64,000 nucleotides of DNA. It comes from Strigamia acuminata. Taxonomy: Eukaryota > Arthropoda > Chilopoda > Geophilomorpha > Linotaeniidae. The translations under genes and the position numbers were made by a program. The notes under the pieces are model-generated. The model was not told where the DNA came from, made no database searches, and worked only from the letters and a program-made list of their open reading frames with translations. The stretch is from positions 1 through 64,000 of the forward strand of contig OX442315.1 of assembly GCA_949358305.1 (NCBI GenBank), read 5' to 3'. Shown piece by piece: positions 54,761 to 64,000 of the stretch (within the stretch, counting starts at the first letter, position 1; the number at the start of each line of letters is the position of its first letter).

Positions 54761-57700
54761 ATGGAATCGGACAAACTCGAGAGGAAAGTGACATTGCTAA
54801 ATAGGACAAATTACGACACATGGAAACAGCAAATGAAGGTTTTGCTGATGCACCACGGCTGCTGGGCCTTTACTGACGGTTCTGAAGAAGCTTTGGCACC
54901 CGGAGCGTCGTGGCGCGATCGTTCCGATTACAAGCTGAGAAAAGGACGTGCATTTAGCCTAATATATTATTCCATAGAGGAACAATACCACGAGTTGTTA
55001 AGTGGAATAGAAGACGCGAAAAAGGCGTGGGACACACTAAAGGCGAATTTCGAACCGGTCTCACGTGCGCGGATAATACGTCTATTGGACGAATTCTTCA
55101 ACCTGAAGTACGATCCGACGACAGAGACAATTGGAGTTTTTGCGGCAAAAATCAGAAATGCGGCGAAAAAGTTAGCGGATGTGAAACACAAGTTGGAAGA
55201 CTTGTACCAGGCATTTCAACTAATTAGATACCTGCCACTGGAATACCAGTCAATTGTCCAATCAATCTACAGATGGAAAGACGCAAATTTTACATTGGAA
55301 AAGGTAGAAGTGGAATTGGTCGCCGAGGAAGGTCGACTCGCACAACAAAGACGCGATTCGGGACAAGGATAAATAATTGATGCTTTTAGCACAGGACCAA
55401 ATACTTCTAACACAAAGAACAATGATAATTCGCAGAAATTCCAACAACAACAGGGGAATAACCAGAACAACAAAGCGAATTATGCGGGACAAAAAGGCAA
55501 CAAAACGAATTATCGAGGTGGCAGAGGAAATTACACTAGAGGAAATTTCAGAGGGAACACGACCGGGTCAACGGGACGGGGGCCGTGTTTCCGGTGTAAT
55601 CAACACGGACATTGGGCCAAAGATTGCACAGTTCAATTGCAATTGGCACCGAACAGTAATATGAAATCAAATACGGTCGAGGAGCTCGATTCCAACATGT
55701 TAGATGTCGGATTCCTCACGGAATTGAGTGAACAAGAAATGTTACAGTGCAGCGATGCCAGCAATTGCTGGATTTATGACACAGGAGCAACAGGACACTT
55801 CTGTAAGGACAGAAATCAATTTCATAATTTCAAGGAAATGTCTGGAACTATTAGCCAAGCAGATAAGAAAACTCTTATCAAAATACAAGGAGTCGGGGAC
55901 GTCTGCATCCATGTGTCTAGTTGGGAACGACACAATCCCAATTACACTCAAAAAGGTCTACTATGCGCCGGATTTGCGAAGAAATCTGATGTCGGGGCCG
56001 TGTATTGACGAGGCTAGATGCAGAGTTGCCATAGGAGCGGGTCTGGTGAAAATATATGATCCACAATGGAAGAGACAACTGATGGAGGCAGTTAAAAAGG
56101 ACAGACTCTACTATATCAAACTCAGTGATCAAAAACCAGACTTTGAAAAGCTAAAACAAAAAGAAAACAACAAAGCCAATACGAGCGAGGAGAAGAAACA
56201 AGAGTCGTCCGATGGGAGGAGAACTAAATCAAATCCAGAAGAGGCAAGACTGTGGCACGAACGATTAGGCCACATTCACTTCCCGAGCGTGCAAGGCATG
56301 AGCAAGAGTGATGCCGTGGTCGGCTTACCATTATTGGATGTCCCGATAACGCAGTGTGATGTCTGCGACTTGGCTAAGAAGAAAGCCATCTCTCACAAGT
56401 CATTACCGGGCATAAGATCAAAAGGACCACTGGAACTCCTGCACATGGACGTGTGTGGAGCGTTTTCGACAGAAACTCTCTCGGGAAATAAATATTTTCT
56501 CACAATCACGGACGATTATTCTCGCTATTCTACCGTCTACTTGATGAAAAGAAAAGATGAAGTATTCGATTTATTTCGAAAAACGCGAAGAGGATCGAAC
56601 GACTATTGGGAAAATCGATTCTGGCCATTCGAACGGATAATGGCATGGAGTTTTGCTCCAACAAATTCGGTGAATATCTTGAAGAGCAGGGGATCGTCCA
56701 CGAGCGAACCAATGCGTACACCCCCGCCCAGAACGGCGTTTCTGAGAGACTTAACCAAACTTTGGCGAACGGGATGCGTGCTCTCATTTACGACGCACAA
56801 ATGGAGCACAGATTTTGGGGAGAAGCCATCCTGACGTTCAACTATTTGAGAAACAGAATAGCTAAACTTAACTCGGAGAAGACGCCGATGGAGCTATATT
56901 ATGGTCGCAAGCCGTCACTCCGACATTTGAGGAAATTCGGAAGTCTCTGCTTTGTGCAGAAGAGAGTGCGAGACGGCAAAATCGACAACAAAGCATTACA
57001 TGGAATTATGCTTGGCTATTCTCGAGTTACAAAGGGCTACAGAATCTGGTTGCCGGACTTCTCCAAAGTTATCGAAACGAGTGAAGTGAAGTTTGTTGAA
57101 AGCAAGCGCGGAGTTGAAGGCGTGCTGGGCCTATCTGACAAATACACGACTTTTATTGACAATCTGGATGACAATTTGGATAACAACAACGATCGTCAGT
57201 ATTACTCCGACGAGGATGTAAGGCCACCGCTACCTCCGGCGCAACCAAAGAAGAAGAAGCAGGAAGGGGAATTACCTCAACTGAAATTGAAGTTCAGATT
57301 GCCGGAAGAAAAGCTTCGACCAAAACCTAATATACCAGGAGCTGAAGCAGGAGACGAATTGCAAGGCATTTTACCACCACCTGGACAAGCACTGGTGAAT
57401 CCAGTTCCGACAATTCCTCAACTTGTCTGGCGAAAGACTGAGAAAACAAGACCAACTGGACACAAGGATTATGAGTACACAATCGACGGATACGACAAAC
57501 CGAAATTGCGCTCAATACCTGATGTGAAGTGCTACTGTGCCGACCATAACCTACGTGTTCCAGACCACCTTTTCGAGGACAAAAGGAAGAAGAAACCCGC
57601 TGGATCGAATGTGATAACCGATGATATTGACTTGGATGACGTGGATGAGTTAACACTCGATTTCGTAGCAAATCATCTCGAAGTCTACATACCGACGCGT

Positions 57701-58676
57701 TTCGAGCAGATAAGCAATTTACCAGAGAAAGAAGAGTGGAATCAAGCGATGTCTGATGAAATCGGCACGATGCACGAACGCGATGTATGGGAGTTGGTTC
57801 CGCCACCATCCGACACAAAAATCATTGGCTGCAAGTGGATTTACACTGTGAAACAAGATGACAAAGGAGAAATAGCGCGTTATAAGGCGAGGCTCGTAGC
57901 GCAAGGTTTTTCGCAAGTATACGGCAAGTCCTACGAGGAGACTTTTTCACCTGTCGTGGACTTCTCAATCGTGCGCTTTATGTTCACGCTTCTCGTTTGT
58001 ATGCTGAAATGGTCATATGTTCAGGCCGACGTCAAATGTGCCTACTTATATGCGAAGCTGCACAAGACTGTGTACATGCGTCAACCTAAAGGATTCGTGT
58101 GCCCAGGAAAGGAGAACTTTGTTTGCAAATTACTTCGAGCAATATACGGGTTGCATCAGTCAGGAAGAGAATGGGGCATCGAGCTCGAAGAAACCTTACT
58201 GAAACTGGGTTTACAACACGTAAACTGGTGCAACTGCGTTTACAAGTTCAAGAATGTCGCATATTTAATCGTGTACGTTGATGACATCGTAGTTTTCGGC
58301 AAACATCACGACGACGCGATAAATGTTCTCAACATGATTAAAACACATTTCGACCTAGTAATCTTGGGACAAACAAAGAAACTCTTAGGAGTTGAATTCC
58401 ACTCGCACAAACAGCTAATGATTTTACATCAAAAGAGTTACATCAACAAGGTGTTGTTGAGATTTGAGAGTCACCTAAACTCAGTAAAGATTAGGTCACA
58501 ACCAATGGTCAAATCAACCATTCTTACGAAGCAACAATGCCCTACCACCATTGAAGACTTCAAAGTCATGGAAAAGATACCATATCGAAGCCTACTTGGT
58601 TCTTTAGCATTCATAGGATCAAGAACGAGACCAGATATGACGTACGCAATCAACATTTTGAGTCAATTCCAGTCTA
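54761..58676 (+). pseudogene. Copia F gag-pol, frameshifted and 3'-truncated
   Basis: ATG at 54761 opens Gag (KVTLLNRTNYDTWKQQMKVL), with an in-frame TAA at 55370-55372. The same frame resumes with an Asn/Gln/Gly-rich linker, a knuckle CFRCNQHGHWAKDC and protease YDTGATGHF. A frameshift follows near 55910, before VGNDTIPITLKKVYY. The integrase finger (HERLGHIHF ... CDVCDLAKK) and first Asp (HMDVCGAF) follow. A second shift lies near 56590, before IRTDNGMEF and NGVSERLNQ. RT is open (GCKWIYTVK, QADVKCAYLY, YVDDIVVF near 58275) to GSRTRPDMTYAINILSQF, where homology stops at about 58676. RNase H and the 3' LTR are missing. With one stop, two shifts and a truncation, the copy is dead. Confidence 0.88.
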
Positions 58677-59053
58677 ACCCAGGATGGGACCATTGGATTG
58701 TACAGCCTTGGACATAAAAATCGTCCCATTCCAGCTTGAGCTCGAGCTTCAGAATGAGCAGTTTCAATTCTAATCACCAGATGGCGCAAAAAATCGTCGA
58801 TTGTTTCTGACATCACAATGAAAAATCCAAAACTAGAAAAGAGCAAGCGATCTGCAAATATGGCTGCCCATAGAACAATTCCCAAGTGATCAAGATGCAG
58901 ATTTGATTGTTTGTTTGAAATTGTGGGTGTTTGTTCTTTTCGGGATGAAAAAAATTAAGATAAGTCCAAAATTTTCGGCTTTGTTGCCGAACAACTGTGA
59001 AATCTTGAGTCGTTTTCGGGTTTAATTCATCCCAAATTACCATTTTGTTTCAG
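58677..59053. other. Unassigned spacer after Copia F
   Basis: AT-rich sequence with no element end recognised. A 26-codon frame opens at ATG near 58946 (MKKIKISPKFSALLPNN) and might be an exon of the following gene-like series. This is not supported further. Confidence 0.35.
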
Positions 59054-59834
59054 TTGTTGACTATTTTTCCGAGAAAATTCGTACGACGAGTTGTTGGTTT
59101 GGGTAATAAAATTAACTGGATTGGAGGTAAATTAATTTGGAACAAATAACAAAGTGTTAATTTTTATTTCAGTTGTTGACATTGAATTTCTTTTCATTTC
59201 CATTCCACATTTTCATCACCGTAATCGATCACAAACTTGAATTGGACGATCCGCATCATTTTGCCGACGTTTTCAACGGACTATACTCCATTCTGAACGC
59301 GTTTTCAATAATTCACGACAGGTGAATTGCCCAAAAAATCCTGCTCATCATCAAATTCATTAGGTATATCCTTTAAAACACCAATTTAACTCCAAAACTT
59401 AAAAATGAATCAATTCCTTTATCAATTTTCCACTTCTAACCTAGTTGTTAATATGGAAAAGTTACGAAACAACGTGAAATCGATGGCCAACAATTTACCA
59501 CTGTGCTATGATCTAAATAGGTAAAATTCATTCCTCTGGAAATTTATTTTCCATTTATTTATCCATTTATTTGTTTATTTTGTAGGTTATTTTTATTTCA
59601 CCAATTTGGCTGGCTGACTGTGTTTGAAAACAACCTTAAATCCAGCGATTAAAGTATTTTTATTTCTTTATTTTTTAATAGTTTATAATTGATCTATTTG
59701 TTTTGTTTTGTTAGGAAATTCTAAGGAATGGAATCGTTTTGGACCTGTGCAATCGGTTTGCCATGAAGGAATTGCAGTTCAATTTATTCGTGCCCAGCAG
59801 AGAATTATTCACTACTAACAGGAGGATTATTTGA
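59054..59834 (+). pseudogene. Exon series, chemoreceptor-like (7tm_7), probably degenerate
   Basis: Five coding-looking blocks are bounded by good acceptors and donors: 59054-59102, 59173-59331, 59445-59520, 59586-59652 and 59715-59834. Block 2 reads a hydrophobic helix (FFSFPFHIFITVIDHKL) and FADVFNGLYSILNAFSIIHD. Block 3 reads VNMEKLRNNVKSMANNLPL. The last block reads DLCNRFAMKELQFNLFVPSR and ELFTTNRRII before TGA, resembling the F-S-x-Q...F...G-x-F-x-x-N/D-x-x-L signature near the C-terminus of insect gustatory receptors. Phases between blocks 1-2, 2-3 and 4-5 do not join without a stop, and the usual TYLVILIQF-like end is absent. I infer a decayed or partial receptor gene; the family call is tentative. 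Confidence 0.3.
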
Positions 59835-59992
59835 ACATCACAAATTTATACACAAAATCTTTATTTTTCAAATATTCCAACCAATAAATATATTTTTTAA
59901 ACCAAAAATGAATTATTTTGTATCAATTAATGAATAAATGAATGTTTTTGGTCAGAAAAGATTTTTTTTTAAACTGAAAATTTATTTTGTTG

Positions 59993-60165
59993 GACCTAAA
60001 ATAAATTTTTTTGACCTAAAATAACTATTTTTGACCTAAAATAAATATTTTGACCTAAAATAAATGTTTTTTGAGCATAAAATGAATTTTTTTGCATCTA
60101 AAATAAATTATTTGACCTAAAATAAATATTTTTGACCTAAAAGAAATGTTTTTTGAGCCTAAAAT
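59993..60165 (+). repeat. Tandem GACCTAAAATAAAT repeats in the left inverted repeat
   Basis: About nine degenerate copies of a 20-25-bp unit (GACCTAAAATAAATATTTTT and variants with GAGC or GCATC). The right arm has only one or two equivalents (GGGCCCAAAA). Confidence 0.75.
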
Positions 60166-60432
60166 AATTTTTTTTGTGATTATGATGTCACAGGATCCAA
60201 CCCACTGGATCTAACCTTTTATCAGACATGAAGGAATAGAATTTATTATATTTTGTAAAATTTTGTAAATAAATAATTTTATTTTGAGAAACATCTATTA
60301 ATTTTTTATTTTAATAAAGAAATCAAATAAAATAATTTAAAAACAAAAACAAACAAAGAAATAAAATATGCAAATTTAAAAAAACCTAAAAAAATTTCAA
60401 ATACTGAAATTTTCTAAAGAAAATCTTTCAAG

Positions 60433-62582
60433 ATGCCTCAACTAACTATTCAACAAAGGAACCGATTAACTGCATTTTGGGACACAGGAGTATATCTTGA
60501 AGTTGAAAAATACAATATGAAATCAAAAAAATATATTTTATGCAAAAAAATATATTTTATGCAAAAAATGGCTTTTTAGACCCAAAAAATACATAATTTA
60601 TTATATCTTTAAGTTGAAAAGCACACCAATTTCATATGAAAATTGTATTTTATAAAATAAATAACAATTTTGTATAAAAAAACCAACTATAAACTAAAAA
60701 CATGCATTTTTTTTAAATAAACAAGCTAACTTTAGTCTTTAAAAAATGCATTTTTTGCTTAAAAAATATAAAATTATTGATAAAAAAATAGTCTGATAAA
60801 ATAATTTATTTTTAGATGAAAAAGTAAATTCTTTGACAAAATACAAACTGTAGGCAAATAAAAAAATGCATTTTAGATGAAATATACAATTTTTAATTGA
60901 ATAAAACAGTTTTAGATAAAAAAAAATTGATGTTTAGACCAAAAAAATACATTCTTTAGGTAAAAAATTACATTTTTTGTTAAAAAATTACATTTTTTGT
61001 TAAAAAATTACATTTTTTGTTAAAAAATTACATTTTTTGTTAAAAAATTACATTTTTTGTTAAAAAATTACATTTTTTGTTAAAAAATTACATTTTTTGT
61101 TAAAAAATTACATTTTTTGTTAAAAAATTACATTTTTTGTTAAAAAATTACATTTTTTGTTAAAAAATTACATTTTTTGTTAAAAAATTACATTTTTTGT
61201 TAAAAAATTACATTTTTTGTTAAAAAATTACATTTTTTGTTAAAAAATTAGATTTTTTGTAAAAAAATTACATTTTTTGTTAAAAAATTACATTTTTGGG
61301 TTAAAAATTACATTATTAGGTAAAAAAAAATAGATTTTTTGGACAAAATAGACTCTTGGGTAAAAAAAATAGATTTTTAGGTAAAAAAATACATTTTTTA
61401 GTAAAAAAATACATTCTTGGGCAAATAAATACATTTTTTTGCAAAAAAAATAAAAGTTTTAACAAAAAAAATGCACAAATATTACAATTTTTCTCATTTA
61501 AACATGTCAATACCAGATATTGCCAACGAATTGGCCTGCAGTACCAAAACCGTGCGAAGATGGGCGAACCGGTGGCGCCGGCTAGGTGCTGTCGACCGTA
61601 AAGCAGGGAGTGGCCGGCAGAGAAAAACAACTAATGACCAAGATGAGCAGATCATCACAGAGTCTCTCCAACAGCCGTTCTCCAGTTCCTCCCAGATTCG
61701 GAGTGACCTCGATCTGCCAGTGTCCTCAAGGACTGTGCGCAGGAGGTTGTGCGAAGGCGGATTGAATGGCTGTATAGCTGCACAGAAGGATATCCTTTCT
61801 GATGTGCACCGTGCAGCAAGGGTTCAATTCGCTGAAGCCAACCTGCAGCGGGACTGGCAGAATGTGGTCTTCTCCGATGAAAGTTCGGTGGGTGTTGGTG
61901 GCAATGGTCAGGTCCATGTGCGACGTCCAGTAGGAGACAGGTTCGATCCGGCATTCATTCGAACAAAAGTAAGATTAGTTGTGTGAATATATTTAACATT
62001 AATTTCAAAATTTAATTAAAATAACACTTTTATTACAGAAACACAGTGGACGCTTTAGCGTCAATGTCTGGGGATGGATGTCGCAACGTGGTCTTGGAGA
62101 AATCTGCCGTCTGACAGGCCACCTGACGGCCGCATCATATGTGGAGGTCCTGGAGACGACTATGCTGCCAAGCTGCCAACGCCGGTTCGGTGATGAACCG
62201 TGGGCTTTCCAGCATGACAGGGCGCCACCACACACAGCCAACATCACCAGGCAGTGGCTGGCAACAAACCTGCATGCGGAATTGCTCGATTGGCCGGCGA
62301 AGGCAGCTGATCTCAACCCAATTGAGAATATTTGGGCAAATCTAAAACATCATCTGCAAAAAAAGGTAATAATTGATTAAAAATTTAAAAAAAAATTATA
62401 TAATGATGTAAAATACTTATTTGCAGCCAATTGCAAGAAACCCAGATGAACTATGGGAGCAAATTCAACAAACTTGGGGAGAATTAGCGGCAAACCAGAA
62501 CTTGGTGCCAACAATTATCCAGTCCATGCCCAGAAGATTACAAAAAGTAATTGATATAAATGGGCACTGGACTGGATATTAA
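60433..62582 (+). CDS. Tc1-like transposase, three or four exons
   Basis: Cut-and-paste transposase of the IS630-Tc1-mariner superfamily. The main exons are 61504-61968, 62039-62365 and 62427-62582, separated by GT-AG introns of 70 and 61 bases, both phase 0. The first carries a helix-turn-helix (MSIPDIANELACSTKTVRRW) and a second DNA-binding part (SSRTVRRRL). Catalytic acids: FSDESS, FQHDRAPPHTA, and DLNPIENIW. I count 35 residues between the last Asp and Glu (DD35E). A likely first exon is 60433-60489 (MPQLTIQQRNRLTAFWDTG), which fits the usual N-terminus and would join directly before MSIPDIA. However, the sequence before 61504 ends in AAAC instead of AG, so that roughly 1-kb intron is unproved or its acceptor is mutated. 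Stop TAA at 62580-62582. Confidence 0.8.
60490..61503 (+). other. Possible first intron of the transposase, AT-rich
   Basis: It starts GTATAT after ACAGGA and is almost wholly A/T-rich, with short ATTTTTT/AAAAAAT runs and the 20-bp tandem array. No canonical AG acceptor lies next to 61504. Confidence 0.45.
60957..61300 (+). repeat. 20-bp tandem array, about 17 copies
   Basis: The unit TTAAAAAATTACATTTTTTG is repeated nearly perfectly. Its core AAAAAATTACATTTTTT is close to palindromic. The last copies (from about 61250) diverge. Confidence 0.95.
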
Positions 62583-62589
62583 TGGAAGA

Positions 62590-62757
62590 TATTACACATT
62601 TATTTGTATTATTTATACACATTTATTTGTATTATTTATACACATTTATTTGTATTATTTATACACATTTATTTGTATTATTTATACACATTTATTTTTA
62701 TTATTTATACACATTTATTTTTATTATTTATACACATTTATTTGTATTATTTATTAG
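62590..62757 (+). repeat. 24-bp tandem array, about seven copies
   Basis: The unit TTATACACATTTATTTGTATTA is repeated head to tail, starting eight bases after the transposase stop. Two copies have TTTTTATTA in place of TTTGTATTA. Confidence 0.92.
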
Positions 62758-63213
62758 TTATTTGAATTGTTTGTGTTATGATTAAGTGGTGATAACTTGT
62801 CAGTTGTTACGTTTATAAGAAAGCTCTCTCAGCTTGTTGCTTGTATTGTTATCAGCCATCACAGCTGATCTGTGTGTTAGTTTAAGTAAAACTCTTTTCT
62901 TTCAACTCAACTTTCTTTTATTCCCTGCTCACGGTTAACAGTTTGTCTTTGTTTAACAGTATTATTATGTTTCCAATTAAATCATCCCATTCTATTCCTA
63001 TTTTGTCACAATGACAAAATTATTTATATTGGGCCCAAAAAAAATTATTTTAGGCCCAAAAATTTGTTTCTTGTTAAAAAAAATTCTTTTCTGGCCAAAA
63101 ACATTAATTTATTCATTTACTGATTCAAAATAATTCATTTTTAGTTTAAAAAATATGTTTATTGATTGAAATGTTTGAAAAATGGAAAATAAAAAATACA
63201 GATTTTGCTTATA

Positions 63214-63687
63214 AATTGAATATTTTGCTAAGTTATGACGCAAAATATGAATTATATAAAGAGGCAATAAATGTTGTTTAACTATAGGCTTGTCCAATTA
63301 ATTTAATATTTACTAGTACTTAAAAGAAAAACCAGGTGGAGGGCTTGACCTCTACTTATGGTCTAGCCCGAGACCTGACCCCCAGTCCAATTTTAAGGAA
63401 CTGAGGAATAAAACAAGTAGTTTCAGAAATAAAACTTTATTTACTGAAAACATCAAGGAGAGGTGACGGATCGACTTTATTGGCGATCTGAAAATACAAT
63501 AAAAAACCATAAACAAATGTTGTTAGGGTGGTCAAGATATCTATCAACCAAAAACATAAAATCCAAATGAGGGTGGGAAATAACAACATTTATTGCCTCT
63601 TTATATAATTCATATTTTGCGTCATAACTTAGCAAAATATTCAATTATATTACAGCTTAGGCAATAAATGTTGTTTAACTATAGGCT
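63214..63687 (-). repeat. Inverted and direct repeats at the end of a DIRS/Ngaro-like element
   Basis: A 65-bp sequence at about 63214-63279 is repeated inverted at about 63582-63646 (core TTGCGTCATAACTTAGCAAA). A 28-bp sequence (core AATGTTGTTTAACTATAGG) occurs directly at 63263-63290 and 63660-63687. Overlapping inverted and direct terminal repeats downstream of a tyrosine recombinase are typical of DIRS-order elements. The second 28-bp copy contains the recombinase stop codon. Confidence 0.7.
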
Positions 63688-64000
63688 CTTCGTAGCCTCT
63701 AAAACAGTAGAAGTAAAATCAGTCGAAATTCTCTCGACTGGATGATTATAAAATTTGAAAAATATCGAGGCAGAGGACCAATCTGCCGCTCGAAGGATGT
63801 GAGATAAATTAACTCCTTTTGACCAAGCAAAGGAAGTGGCGGCTGCACGGGTAGAATGGGCCGAAAAAAATAGCAGTGTTTACTCCTGCCATGGACAAGG
63901 TTTCCTTGATCCACCTGGCAATAGTGGAAGAAGTGACCGGTCCAAAAGGACGTGAGGACGCCAAAAAGAATTGAAGAGAGGATCCGCGAAAAGCGGCTGA
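63679..64000 (-). pseudogene. Tyrosine recombinase C-terminus, frameshifted, cut by the window end
   Basis: On the minus strand from 64000 the frame reads GSSLQFFLASSRPFGPVTSS and TIARWIKETLSMAGVNTAIF, then shifts by one base at the seven-base A/T run 63864-63870. The second frame gives SAHSTRAAATSFAWSKGVNL, LRAADWSSASIFFKFYNH and a stop at 63679-63681. HSTR is the H-x-x-R box, and the Tyr in FFKFYNHP sits where the nucleophile is expected. These are features of the DIRS/Ngaro/Crypton recombinases. Loss of one T would restore a single frame, so this is probably a copy-specific indel. The N-terminal part and any RT are beyond the window. Confidence 0.72.

Larger units (their letters stand above)
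59851..63208 (+). mobile_element. Tc1-like DNA transposon with long inverted repeats
   Basis: An intron-bearing Tc1-like transposase is flanked by imperfect inverted repeats. The left arm starts CACAAAATCTTTATTTTTC at 59851 and runs past GAATGTTTTTGGTCAGAAAAG to GAGCCTAAAATAATTTTTTTT near 60175. The right arm, read inverted from 63208, shows AGCAAAATCTGTATTTTTT, GTTTTTGGCCAGAAAAG and GGGCCTAAAATAATTTTTTTT to about 63030. TATA borders both outer ends, consistent with a TA target. The left arm has gained tandem GACCTAAAATAAAT copies (59993-60165). Boundaries are my best reading. Confidence 0.65.

Noticed and set aside
60957-61300. Tandem array as a CRISPR-like repeat
   Set aside because: The units are contiguous without spacers, AT-only apart from one C and one G, and lie in a eukaryotic transposon.
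63699-63914. 71-codon minus-strand frame over the recombinase remnant
   Set aside because: It is in the third frame. The conserved recombinase residues lie in the other two frames on either side of the A/T-run shift.

Overview
The window is repeat-dense animal DNA with no convincing intact host gene. Gypsy (Ty3-like), BEL/Pao, Copia, Tc1-like and tyrosine-recombinase elements occur together, several genes have spliceosomal introns, and there is one weak chemoreceptor-like exon series. An arthropod, most likely an insect, fits best; that is inference. About nine tenths of the sequence belongs to transposable elements, many inserted into one another.

Layout, left to right. A divergent minus-strand LTR (4-977) and unassigned DNA precede Gypsy copy A, a 5'-truncated pol (2238-3376 and 16247-17141). 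Copy A is split by element N1 (3377-16242), a complete plus-strand Gypsy-type element of about 12.9 kb with 820-bp LTRs differing at two positions, a GTTT target duplication and a tRNA-Pro-like primer site. N1 has a large gag, a pol reached by a textbook -1 frameshift signal, and a third, apparently spliced ORF that does not look like an envelope gene.

Next is a three-level minus-strand nest. Gypsy copy B (17228-39986) is split by BEL-1 (20058-35578, 1562-bp LTRs), which is split by BEL-2 (27692-33788, 384-bp LTRs, ACCTT duplication). BEL-2 has one intact 1734-residue gag-pol and is the best candidate for recent or current activity. BEL-1 carries two in-frame TAA stops and copy B one, in gag.

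From 39987 to 51261 there are end fragments: the 3' end of Gypsy copy C with its LTR, two plus-strand Copia 3' ends (D, E) and three minus-strand Copia 5' ends (elements 2, 3, 4), the last three each with a tRNA-iMet primer site. The E and element-3 LTRs form an almost perfect inverted pair. From 51262 to 53850 no gene is recognised, but two clusters of mutually reverse-complementary GC motifs may be foldback arms. Copia F (to about 58676) is decayed and uses a half-tRNA-iMet primer site. A degenerate exon series (59054-59834) is followed by a three- or four-exon Tc1-like transposase inside long inverted repeats (about 59851-63208). The right edge holds the frameshifted 3' end of a DIRS/Ngaro-like tyrosine recombinase on the minus strand, with its inverted and direct terminal repeats.

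All assignments come from reading motifs, repeats and frames by eye. Family names rest on conserved motifs, not on database searches.
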